A DNA stretch of 55,886 nucleotides, from contig VBEE01000059.1 in assembly GCA_005881715.1 (NCBI GenBank), forward strand, positions 1-55,886. Reading direction: 5' to 3'. The notes under the pieces are model-generated. The model ran no database searches. It was not told where the DNA came from and worked only from the letters and a program-made list of their open reading frames with translations. Origin of the DNA: Chloroflexota bacterium. Its GTDB lineage: Bacteria > Chloroflexota > Dormibacteria > CF-121. The stretch's first letter is position 1. Every line of letters starts with the position of its first letter. The position numbers and the translations under genes are program-made. This document shows, piece by piece, positions 30,988-38,965 of this stretch.

Positions 30988-32467
30988 CCGATTCGGCTGA
31001 TGACGTTCCGCCCGCCGGGGCAGCCGTGACCCGGGTCTGCCGGCTGGCCAGATAGAGCGTGATGGAGGCGCCGGCCGCCCACCAGAACAGAAAGGTGGTC
31101 GCGAAGTCTCCCCAGATGTCGCTGGTCAGCGTGATTGGCGCCAGCCCGGCGGCGGCCACGGCGTAGATCAACGGCAGCATCGAGGCCAGCGGGTCACGCC
31201 AAAGCCGGAAGTAGACCAGCACGGCCGCAAAGAATGGCACGGCATAGATCAGGAGATACAGGATGCCTCCGACCACGCCGAGGTCGCCGAACATGTCGAA
31301 GACGGCGCTCTCACCCGTTCCCGAGCTGGGCCCGTAGCGGTGGACCGATGAGCCAACCCCACCGCCCAGCGGGTGCTGCACGACGTACTGCAGGTCGTAC
31401 CCCAACTGACCGGCGTGCTCGTTCAGCGACGGGTCGGCGACGCTCGAGATGTTCAGGTGGGTCGGCCGCTGGGCGACCGGCACGAGGTTGCGGTTCATCA
31501 GGGGACCGACGTAGACGTATTGGAAGATCATGAACATGGCGAGCCCCGCCACGACCGGGGTTGCGTAGAGGACCCAGCGCCGGCGCGTCAGCACGGCCAG
31601 CATCAGGAATTCCGCGACGGTCATCAACAGGGCCAGCCGCGTCAGGCTGAAGAGAATGCCGGCCAGCAGCAGGATCGTCAAGGCCGACGCCAGCCAGCGT
31701 TTGCGGGCCTGCTTGAGGGCCAGGATGAGGGCGACCGCCAGCGGCACGACGACGAGGCCGGCGTATGCGATCCCCAGCGGGCTCACGTAGGTCGAGACCA
31801 TGCGCCGCAGCAAAAGACCGTCCGCGGTGGTCTGGAAAAAGTTCGCCGGCAGGCCCTTCGGCCCGTTGTAGACAAACCCCAACCAGGCCGACAACTGGTT
31901 GACGCCCCAGCCGAACCAGTCCGGGGTGGGAACCAGCCACAACTCCCAGAGGCCGAACAGGCCGACCGCGGCGGCCGACCCGAGAATGGCCCAGGCCACC
32001 CAGCGGAGGTCCGCCCGGCTGCGCGGCTGGAAGACGCGGCCGAACAGGTAGAGCAAGGGAAGCAGCAGCAAGACGCGCAGGCCGATCACGCGCTGCTGGA
32101 GATTGGCGCTGCCGTGCAAAAGGCTCGGGGGTAGCACGGTGTAAATGACGGCGACCCCGGCGAAGACGGCCACCAGCAGGTCGAAGAGATTCGGCCGCGG
32201 AAGATGGCCGGCGCGCCAGGCCCGGATGAAGGCCGCAGCGGCCATGAGCGAGAGCAGCAGCAGGATGCCTTCCTTCCAGGACTGCACGATCCGCACCACC
32301 GGGGCCGGCGTTCGCTGCGCCAGCAACACCATGATCAGAAAGTTGTGAAATGCCATCCCGGCGACCAGCACGCCCAGCGCGCGAAACGGCGAGCGCCAGA
32401 TCTGCCACACCGCCAGCGCATAGATCGCGACCAGCAGCAGGACCAGCAAGACGGCCGCGACCGTCAT
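30977..32467 (-). CDS. O-antigen ligase/polymerase-like membrane protein (Wzy/WaaL)
   Basis: A 496-residue protein with about 12 membrane segments and a long exported loop (about residues 320-385) including VQHPLGGGVGSSVHRYG, which resembles the HPxxGxG region of Wzy/WaaL ligases; catalytic Arg and His residues in such loops are typical. SLTRLALLMTVAEFLML precedes the loop. It would join lipid-linked repeats or attach them to an acceptor. The ATG overlaps the WecG/TagA-family stop (ATGA, 32464-32467), so it is the last gene of a minus-strand operon of glycosyltransferases. Choice between polymerase and ligase is open. Confidence 0.8.
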   Translation of the reverse strand: MTVAAVLLVLLLVAIYALAVWQIWRSPFRALGVLVAGMAFHNFLIMVLLAQRTPAPVVRIVQSWKEGILLLLSLMAAAAFIRAWRAGHLPRPNLFDLLVAVFAGVAVIYTVLPPSLLHGSANLQQRVIGLRVLLLLPLLYLFGRVFQPRSRADLRWVAWAILGSAAAVGLFGLWELWLVPTPDWFGWGVNQLSAWLGFVYNGPKGLPANFFQTTADGLLLRRMVSTYVSPLGIAYAGLVVVPLAVALILALKQARKRWLASALTILLLAGILFSLTRLALLMTVAEFLMLAVLTRRRWVLYATPVVAGLAMFMIFQYVYVGPLMNRNLVPVAQRPTHLNISSVADPSLNEHAGQLGYDLQYVVQHPLGGGVGSSVHRYGPSSGTGESAVFDMFGDLGVVGGILYLLIYAVPFFAAVLVYFRLWRDPLASMLPLIYAVAAAGLAPITLTSDIWGDFATTFLFWWAAGASITLYLASRQTRVTAAPAGGTSSAESVSA

Positions 32468-33231
32468 GTGAGCTCGTACCGCCGCAGCCCGAGCTTCTGC
32501 TGGGCCAGCTCGAAAAGGAACCAGGGGTTATCGACCAGGTAACGGCGCCAGAGCCGGCGAGGCTCGTGAGCCAGCCGGAAGAGCCATTCCAGGCCGGAGC
32601 GCTGCATCCAGGAGGGGGCCTGGGCGACGGTGCCGCTGTGGAAGTCGAAGGCGGCACCGACGCCGATCAACACCGGCGCGGTCAGTCGCGCTCGCATCCG
32701 CGCCATCCAGAGCTCCTGCTTGGGCGTGCTGATCCCGACCCAGACGATGTCGGGCTCGGCGCGATTGATCAGCTCGACGGTGTCGTCGCTGCTGAGCTCG
32801 TCGACGGACTTGAACGGCGGGGTGTGCGTGCCGGCGATGCGCAGCCCGGGAAATCGCTCGCGCATTCGCTGCGCCAGCCGGGACGCGACATCAGCCCCGC
32901 CGCCGTAGAAGTAGTGGCGATGGCCGGCCGCCTGCCCGTGCTCCATCTCGGCCAGCATCAGGTCGGGCCCGTAGACGCGCGTCACGTCGGGATAGCCGGC
33001 CATGCGCGACAACCAGACGAGCGGCATGCCGTCCGGCGTGTTCATCCCCGACGCGTTGACCAGCCGGCGAAGCGCGTCGGAACGGCGGCACTGCATCACG
33101 GTATGGACCGTGCAGACGCACACGTATTGACGGGCGCGGCCCTGGATCCAGTCGTCGATCTGGCTGAGGGCCGTGGGCATGCTGATCGGACTGATGCCGG
33201 TGCCCAGCACGTTGACGCGCGGCGATCCCAT
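32464..33231 (-). CDS. WecG/TagA/CpsF family glycosyltransferase (GT26)
   Basis: A 255-residue GT26 protein. VNVLGTGISPISMPTAL, VCTVHTVMQCRRSDALRRLV, NTPDGMPLVWLSRM (with the catalytic Asp of TPDG), RVYGPDLMLAEM, YFYGGGADV and VWVGISTPKQELWMARMRARL are the family's ordered motifs. GT26 enzymes add ManNAc(A) or similar to lipid-linked GlcNAc in enterobacterial antigen or teichoic acid linkage units, so this may add the second sugar of the repeat. The ATG at 33231 is used because it overlaps the upstream GT4 stop (TGATG); an earlier in-frame ATG lies inside that gene. Confidence 0.9.
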   Translation of the reverse strand: MGSPRVNVLGTGISPISMPTALSQIDDWIQGRARQYVCVCTVHTVMQCRRSDALRRLVNASGMNTPDGMPLVWLSRMAGYPDVTRVYGPDLMLAEMEHGQAAGHRHYFYGGGADVASRLAQRMRERFPGLRIAGTHTPPFKSVDELSSDDTVELINRAEPDIVWVGISTPKQELWMARMRARLTAPVLIGVGAAFDFHSGTVAQAPSWMQRSGLEWLFRLAHEPRRLWRRYLVDNPWFLFELAQQKLGLRRYELT

Positions 33232-34451
33232 CAATGAGGCCTCACCCCGAGCTCGGCATAGAGCTCGAGATAGCTGGAGGCGATCGATGCCCATGAAAAG
33301 CGCGTCTCGACTTTCCGGCGTCCCTGCTCACCCATCCGTGCCCGCAGGCCGCTGTCATCCAGCAGCGTGGTCAGCCGGTCCGCGATGGCGGTTGGGTCCT
33401 GGGGCACCGTCCAGCCGTCGACGCCGTCGTCGATCAGCTCTTTGACGGCCGGGGCGGGGCCGCCGATCACGGGCTTGCCGCAGGCCCAGGCGTCGAGGAG
33501 CGCGCCGCCGAAGCTTTCGCGCGATGACGGGACGCAGAGCACCTCGCAGGCCCGGAGCAACGAGTCGCGCAGGCGATCATCGACGGAGGCGAGGTAGCGA
33601 ACGTTAGTCGGGGCGTTCGCAAAGGCGCGCGCGTGGCCGCGGACGTCCGGGCCGGCAAACACGAAGAGGATGTCCTGGCGCGAGGCGAGCAGCCCGGCCG
33701 CGGCTAGCAGCTGGCGAAAGCCCTTGTAGTCATGGAGCTGTCCGAGAAAGAGCACGATCCGCCGATCGCCCAGTCGCTGAAGGGCGAGATCCGGCGAAGC
33801 CGCCGGGTCGCTGAGCGGCCCGACCGGGATGACGCGGACCCGGTCGGGGGCGGCCCCCTGGCTGATCAGCCAATCGGCTTCGGCTCGGGTGAGCGCCACC
33901 AGCCGGTCGGCGGAGCGGTACAGCTCGCGGAAGGCCGGCGAGTTCCAGCCGAGCGGCCGCTGGTGCCGCAGCGGGGTGAAGACAAACGGCACGCCCGACC
34001 GCCGCGCCGCCAGGTACAGCCCGAGCGAGAACGCCTCCCGTCCCATAAAGATGTTGTGAATCAGGCCGGCGCCGTCGACCACGCCGGCCAGCTCGGTTGC
34101 CAGGAGGCGTCCCATCAGGCCGGGCGCCGGACTCTTTGGCAGGTGATAGATCGGCGCCAGCGCCGTCATCAGCCGTCGCGTGCGCGGCGACCAGCGGGGC
34201 AGCGCGCGGACGGCACGGCCGTCGACGAGGTAATCCTCCTGCTGGTCGCGAACGCCCTCGATCAGGAGCCGGAGCCAGTCGGAGCGATTGCTGGTGACCA
34301 CGGTGACGACATCGATCGTGAGCCGGGTGGAAATCTCCGCGAGCAGCCGGCGCGCGTGCTGCTCCGCGCCCCCGATGGCGGGGTGATAGCGAAAACCAAC
34401 CAGGCGCACCTGCGTTGAAAGTCGGGTATGGGCAGGGGAGGCCAGAACCAC
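33231..34451 (-). CDS. Family 4 glycosyltransferase (GT-B)
   Basis: A 406-residue GT-B protein. VRLVGFRYHPAIGGAEQHARRLL is the acceptor-side Gly loop, RVRVIPVGPLSDP marks the interdomain start, IVLFLGQLHDYKGFRQLLAAAGLL and FVFAGPDVRGHA form the donor domain, and SSRESFGGALLDAWACGKPVIGG contains the E(x7)E-type motif (the second acidic position is Asp). It probably adds a sugar to the lipid-linked intermediate before the GT26 and polymerase encoded downstream. The start is GTG 34451, 32 bp after the end of the frameshifted GT4. Sugar specificity unknown. Confidence 0.87.
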   Translation of the reverse strand: MVLASPAHTRLSTQVRLVGFRYHPAIGGAEQHARRLLAEISTRLTIDVVTVVTSNRSDWLRLLIEGVRDQQEDYLVDGRAVRALPRWSPRTRRLMTALAPIYHLPKSPAPGLMGRLLATELAGVVDGAGLIHNIFMGREAFSLGLYLAARRSGVPFVFTPLRHQRPLGWNSPAFRELYRSADRLVALTRAEADWLISQGAAPDRVRVIPVGPLSDPAASPDLALQRLGDRRIVLFLGQLHDYKGFRQLLAAAGLLASRQDILFVFAGPDVRGHARAFANAPTNVRYLASVDDRLRDSLLRACEVLCVPSSRESFGGALLDAWACGKPVIGGPAPAVKELIDDGVDGWTVPQDPTAIADRLTTLLDDSGLRARMGEQGRRKVETRFSWASIASSYLELYAELGVRPH

Positions 34452-34483
34452 GTCTCCTGACAGCCGAGCTTACACGCCAAAGG

Positions 34484-35576
34484 TTAAGTCGCCGCTGCGC
34501 GAAGGGCGTCGCCGACGGCTCCGGCGCACGCCTCCCAGGTGAAGTGCCCCGCGCGTTGCTGGGCGGTCGCCAGCTGCGCGGCATCGGGTGGCTGCGTTGA
34601 CACGCGCTCGATCGCCGTGGCCCAGGCCGGGACCGAATCCGGCTCGAGCAGCAGCGCGCCGGTCGATTGCGCGACCTCCATCACTGGTGGGATCCGGGCC
34701 GCCACCACCGGGCACCGGAGGGCGAACGCCTCCAGAACCGGCAGGCCAAAGCCCTCGAAAGAGCAGCGCCCGCGCGTGCTGATAGAGCCATTTCAGGCGG
34801 CTCGGGGTTACGGGCCCGAGCCGCACGACGGCATCCTGCAGACCGAGCCGCTCGATTTCATCGACCACGGGCTGGTAGCGCCATCCCGGCGAGCCGGCCA
34901 TCACCAGGCGCAGCCGCGCGTCGTGCGGGCCCTGCCGGTAGCGGGCGAAGGCGCGCAGTGCCGTGACGTGGTTCTTGCGCGGCTCGAGGGTCCCCACCAT
35001 CAACAGAAAGGGCGCGTTGTCCGGGAGCGCCGGCTGCGGGTCGGCCTGCATCAGCTCCGGGCTCGGCCCGGGATAGGCAACATGCACCCGGTCGGGCGTC
35101 AGCCGCGGATAACGGGACAGCAGCTCAGCCCGCACGGCTTGCGAAATGGTGCAGATGGTCGAGCTGCGCCGGAGCCCGATGCGCAGCATCTGCCGGGCAT
35201 AGATCCCGCTCAGCGGGTCGAGCGTGTGCGGGAAGAGGCGGGTCGTCATGTCGAAGACCGTCATCACAGCCGGCACCCGGCCGCGCAGCGCCGTCAGCGC
35301 CGCCGGGCAGTAGATCACATCGCAGCGGTTACGGGCCGCCAGACGGGGGAGGGTGTCGAGGTAGTACCAGACGCGATCGGCGCCGTTGCGCATCCGGCGC
35401 AGGAGGCCCTTGTTCACGATATCGAGCTGGTGCGGCCGCGCCGCCCAGCCTGCGGGAATGAGCTCGATGCCGTCGAGCCGGCTGAGCGGTGTTTGAATTC
35501 CGCGCGTAAAGGTTCCGGTGCCCGCCGGATTCAGCGCCAGGGCATCATCGAAGAGCACGCGGAGAGTTCGAGCCAT
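34484..35576 (-). pseudogene. Family 4 glycosyltransferase, frameshifted near 34757-34763
   Basis: From ATG 35576 the frame encodes a good GT4 N-terminal and central region (VLFDDALALNPAGTGTFTRG, APFLLMVGTLEPRKNHVTAL, VVRLGPVTPSRLKWLYQHARALLF). It then turns into Gly/Arg-rich nonsense. In the next frame from 34759 to 34484 the expected continuation appears: SFEGFGLPVLEAFALRCPVV, ARIPPVMEVAQS, ALLLEPDSVPAWATAI. Family members have about five residues (F/P/S/x/Y) between ALL and EGFG; here only 4 nt separate them, so about 11 nt seem lost. This breaks the catalytic E(x7)E region. It is either a genuine decayed gene or a sequence error. Confidence 0.8.
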
Positions 35577-35599
35577 AGCTGACCGGGAAATACTTTAGG

Positions 35600-35605
35600 C
35601 ATAAT
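35600..35605 (+). promoter_or_regulatory. Putative -10 box (CATAAT) of the epimerase gene
   Basis: CATAAT lies 8 nt before ATG 35614, so the predicted start site (about 35612) is within 2 nt of the start codon, another candidate leaderless mRNA. No clear -35. The divergent GT4 pseudogene starts at 35576. Confidence 0.5.
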
Positions 35606-35613
35606 GTCAACAA

Positions 35614-36678
35614 ATGGATTGGAAGGATCGGCGAATTCTTGTCACCGGTGGCGCTTCGTTCATCAGCTCGCATCTCATCGACGCGCTGGCGGCCAATGGC
35701 GCCACCCGGATCCGGGTGATCGATGACCTGAGCAGCGGCCACCTGCAGAACATCCAGCCGCACCTGGACCGGGGCCTGGTGGAGTTCCATCGAGCCGACC
35801 TGCTGACGCCGGGGGTGGCGGAGGACATGGTGAGCGGGATGGATACGATCTTCCATCTGGCGGCGATCCATGGGGGTCGGGGCTACGTCGACCTTCACCA
35901 GGCCGCCTGCGCCCAGAACCTCGCGCTCGACGGCATGCTGGTCAAGGCGGCGTACGAGGAGGGTGTCGACAAATTTGTGTTCGCCTCGTCGGGGTGCGTC
36001 TATCCGAACTTCATCCAGCAGGACGTCAGCAAGGAGCTGTATCTCACCGAGGACATGGTTGGCCCGCCCTTCGACGCGGACAACATGTATGGCTGGGCGA
36101 AGCTGATGACCGAGATGACGCTCAAGGCGTATCACAAGGACTACGGCATGAAGTCGGCGTCCTGTCGCTTTTTCACGGTCTACGGGGAGCGGGGCGTGGA
36201 GAACCACGCGGTGATCGCGATGATCGCCCGCGCCTTCATCGGCCAGAATCCGTTCGAGGTCTGGGGGGACGGCACCCAGGTCCGCAACTGGACGTACGTG
36301 GGCGACATCGTCAGCGGGATGCTGCTGGCGGCGGAGAAGGTCGACGATGGGACGGCGATCAACCTGGGAACCACGGAGCGGACCCGGGTGATCGACGCGG
36401 TCAAGGAAGTGCTTCGCTATACCGGGCGAAAAGCCGAGATCAAGCTTCGCCCCGACATGCCGACCGGGCCGCTGAACCGGGTGGCCAGCAATGACCTCGC
36501 CAAGCAACGGCTGGGATGGACGCCGCAGGTGAAGTTCATGGACGGCCTGCATCAGACCATCGACTGGTATTTCAAGACCAAAGACCCGGTCAAAGTCCGA
36601 GGCTATCTCGAGCGGATGCTGACCGGCCGCGAAGAGGAGACGGCGCAGCCGACCGTCCGGGTTTCGGCGTCGGCGTAA
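35614..36678 (+). CDS. NAD-dependent nucleotide-sugar epimerase/dehydratase
   Basis: A 354-residue extended SDR. The NAD motif is slightly unusual (VTGGASFISSHL instead of GGAGFIGSHL). IFHLAAIHGGRGYVDLH, the catalytic FASSGCVYPNF, the YxxxK pair in NMYGWAKLMTEM and CRFFTVYGERG follow. The HGGRGYVD and SSGCVYP blocks recall GDP-mannose 3,5-epimerase-like and related epimerases rather than GalE. It lies just upstream of the GH18 gene, which starts 56 bp later, and at the border between the polysaccharide locus and the repeat-module genes. Its sugar product cannot be named with confidence. Confidence 0.82.
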   Translation: MDWKDRRILVTGGASFISSHLIDALAANGATRIRVIDDLSSGHLQNIQPHLDRGLVEFHRADLLTPGVAEDMVSGMDTIFHLAAIHGGRGYVDLHQAACAQNLALDGMLVKAAYEEGVDKFVFASSGCVYPNFIQQDVSKELYLTEDMVGPPFDADNMYGWAKLMTEMTLKAYHKDYGMKSASCRFFTVYGERGVENHAVIAMIARAFIGQNPFEVWGDGTQVRNWTYVGDIVSGMLLAAEKVDDGTAINLGTTERTRVIDAVKEVLRYTGRKAEIKLRPDMPTGPLNRVASNDLAKQRLGWTPQVKFMDGLHQTIDWYFKTKDPVKVRGYLERMLTGREEETAQPTVRVSASA

Positions 36679-36734
36679 ACGTTACAGCCGCCTCGCTCGT
36701 TTAAGAGCCGGATAGACCGTTAGCATCGGCGGTC

Positions 36735-38879
36735 GTGGAGGCCATGGTCAGCCGGTTTCGACGTATTGGAATTGCCGGGTGTATTGCCGGGCTGCTCGTC
36801 GTCGCGGTCCCCCAGAATGTGCCCGCGCGGGCCGCGCCGGCCACCCAGGGTGACCCGGCGGTCGGACCGCACGCCCGCCAGGATGCCGAGCACGCATCGG
36901 TCCCCCTGGCGCTTGCGCCGGCCCATGGTTCCATCACGCCGCGCGCGCAGGTCAAGGCAGCGCCCAGCGCCGTCGCCGGGCCGTCGACGCCGTCCGTCGC
37001 TGCCAGCAACAAGCTGTTTCGTGAAGTCTTCGGCTTCGCGCCCTACTGGCAGCTGAGCAGGAACGCGTCGTGGAACTACTCGCTGCTGAGCACGGTGGCC
37101 TACTTCGGCCTGACCGCGAACAACGACGGCACGTTCAATACCAGCGACTCCGGTTGGACGGGATGGAACAGCCAGGCGCTGACCGACACCTTCAATCGCG
37201 CGCACGCGGCGGGCGATCGGGACGTGGTCGTGATCAAGGCATTCAGCAACGCCACCATCAACGGGATCGTCAGCTCGAGCACCGCCCGGCAAACGCTGAT
37301 CACCAACACCATCAACGCCATCGCGCAGCGGGGCCTGGATGGGGTCAACATCGACTTCGAGGGATCGACGAGTTCTTCGTATCCCAACCTGCAGGCCGAC
37401 TTCACGAGCTTTACGGGCCAGCTGTCGGCGCAGGTGCATCAGCGCTGGCCCAACGCCATGGTGAGCGTCGACACCTACTCCGGCGCGGCCAGCTGGGACG
37501 CGGGCTTCTTCAACATCAGCGCGCTGGCGCCCAAGGTCGACGCGTTTTTCATCATGGGGTACGACATGGCCTCGGGCAACATGCCGGGGCACGCCGGCCC
37601 GAACGCGCCGCTGACCGGCTGGACCTACAACGACACCACCGCGGTCGCCCAGTATCTGTCCAAGGCGCCCGCCTCCAAGATCATCCTGGGCGTGCCTTAT
37701 TACGGATATAAGTGGTCGACCACGAACAATCAGCCGTACGCGTCGATCGTGCCCGGCTCGGGGGCCATCGCCAACACCTACTCGGGCGTGCTCGATGACC
37801 TCAGCTGTGGCGCGCAGCAACAGGCACGCGGCTGGGACGGAACCGCGCAGTCTCCCTGGTCGTCGTGGTGGAGCCCGGGTGTGGGCGACCCCTGCGGCGG
37901 TAACTACAACAGCTGGCGCGAGTTGTACTACGACGATGCCGCATCGCTGGCCAGGAAATACGACCTGGTCAATGCCAACAACCTGCGCGGCGCCGGGATG
38001 TGGGCGCTGGGGATGGACGGCTCCTCGCCGGACCTCTGGAATGCGATCGCCGGCAAATTCGTCGTGACCTATCCATTCACCGGCATGTACACCGTTGACG
38101 CGTTCGGCGGCATCCAGTCCGACGCCTCGTCGGTCCCGCTCGGTGGCAGCGGCTACTGGCCGAATTGGCCGGTCATCCGCGCCGCGGCCCTGCTGCAGGA
38201 CTCCAGCGGCGGGTATGTGATGGACGCCTTCGGCGGCCTGCATCAATTCGGGCAGGCGACCTCGATCACGGATGAGGCGTACTGGAACAACTGGCCGATC
38301 GCCCGCGACGTCGCGCTGCTGCCGGGGTCGACCACGACCGCGGCCAGCGGCTACACCCTGGACGGCTGGGGGGGCTTGCACGCGTTCGGCGGCGCGCCGG
38401 CGACCCGGGGCGGCCCGCTGTGGCCGAATTGGGACATCGCCAAGCGCATCGCCCTGCTGAGCGATGGAACCGGGGGCTACGTCCTGGACGGCTGGGGCGG
38501 ACTGCACGCCTTCGCCATCGGCGCCAACCCGATGCCGCCCAGGATCACGAATGCCGCCTTTTGGCCGAATTGGAACATCGCGCGCGACATCTCGCTCACG
38601 CCCGGCAGCACCGCCGGCAACGTCTCGGGCGTGACCCTCGACGGCTGGGGTGGCTTGCATCAATTCGGGTCGGCGGGCGCGGTGCGCAGCTCGGGTTTCT
38701 GGCCGTCTTGGGACATCGCCCGCGCCGTCAGGCTGTCGCCGGCCAGCACCGCCGCCCAGCCGCAGGGCTGGATGATGGACGGCTGGGGCGGGATGCATGC
38801 CTTCGGCGGCGCCCCCACCATTTACGCCTACGCCTACTGGCCGAATCGTGAGGTCGCCGTGCAGTTGCTCGTCGAGTAA
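36735..38879 (+). CDS. Secreted GH18 glycoside hydrolase with C-terminal six-repeat module
   Basis: A 714-residue exported protein. The signal peptide (VSRFRRIGIAGCIAGLLVV, cut near PARA) fits GTG 36735 or ATG 36744. After a linker, residues about 95-445 form a GH18 barrel: FREVFGFAPYWQLS, the catalytic DGVNIDFE (Asp202, Asp207, Glu209), FFIMGYDMAS, GVPYYGYKWS and GMWALGMDGSSPDLWNAI. The Glu is the expected acid/base. GH18 enzymes cut chitin, peptidoglycan or other GlcNAc polymers. The last 264 residues are the shared module (38085-38876). Its possible -10 (TAGCAT, 36721-36726) is right upstream. First of four consecutive genes with this module. Confidence 0.9.
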   Translation: MEAMVSRFRRIGIAGCIAGLLVVAVPQNVPARAAPATQGDPAVGPHARQDAEHASVPLALAPAHGSITPRAQVKAAPSAVAGPSTPSVAASNKLFREVFGFAPYWQLSRNASWNYSLLSTVAYFGLTANNDGTFNTSDSGWTGWNSQALTDTFNRAHAAGDRDVVVIKAFSNATINGIVSSSTARQTLITNTINAIAQRGLDGVNIDFEGSTSSSYPNLQADFTSFTGQLSAQVHQRWPNAMVSVDTYSGAASWDAGFFNISALAPKVDAFFIMGYDMASGNMPGHAGPNAPLTGWTYNDTTAVAQYLSKAPASKIILGVPYYGYKWSTTNNQPYASIVPGSGAIANTYSGVLDDLSCGAQQQARGWDGTAQSPWSSWWSPGVGDPCGGNYNSWRELYYDDAASLARKYDLVNANNLRGAGMWALGMDGSSPDLWNAIAGKFVVTYPFTGMYTVDAFGGIQSDASSVPLGGSGYWPNWPVIRAAALLQDSSGGYVMDAFGGLHQFGQATSITDEAYWNNWPIARDVALLPGSTTTAASGYTLDGWGGLHAFGGAPATRGGPLWPNWDIAKRIALLSDGTGGYVLDGWGGLHAFAIGANPMPPRITNAAFWPNWNIARDISLTPGSTAGNVSGVTLDGWGGLHQFGSAGAVRSSGFWPSWDIARAVRLSPASTAAQPQGWMMDGWGGMHAFGGAPTIYAYAYWPNREVAVQLLVE
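38085..38876 (+). repeat. Six-repeat WGGLH module of the GH18 protein
   Basis: Six units of 42, 46, 42, 51, 46 and 37 residues. Each starts G-Y/W/V-x-x-D-G/A-W/F-GG-L/I/M-H (unit 1: MYTVDAFGGIQ) and continues with FWPNWxIARxxxL. Unit 4 carries an insertion (IGANPMPPRIT). Unit 3 ends SDGTG and unit 5 starts GVTLDG, as in the four other modules. Confidence 0.93.
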
Positions 38880-38965
38880 AGAACAAAGAAGGGAAGCGGG
38901 AAGCCGGGCCGCGCAGGAATCTGCCGGTTCGTTTCGTCGAACGAACAAGCGGGAGGTTCTTCGCT

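Noticed and set aside
36720-38948. A 742-codon open frame on the minus strand opposite the GH18 gene
   Set aside because: It is Arg/Gly/Val-rich with no recognisable domain, while the plus strand encodes an intact signal peptide, GH18 barrel and repeats. High GC and repetitive coding sequence keep the antisense frame open.
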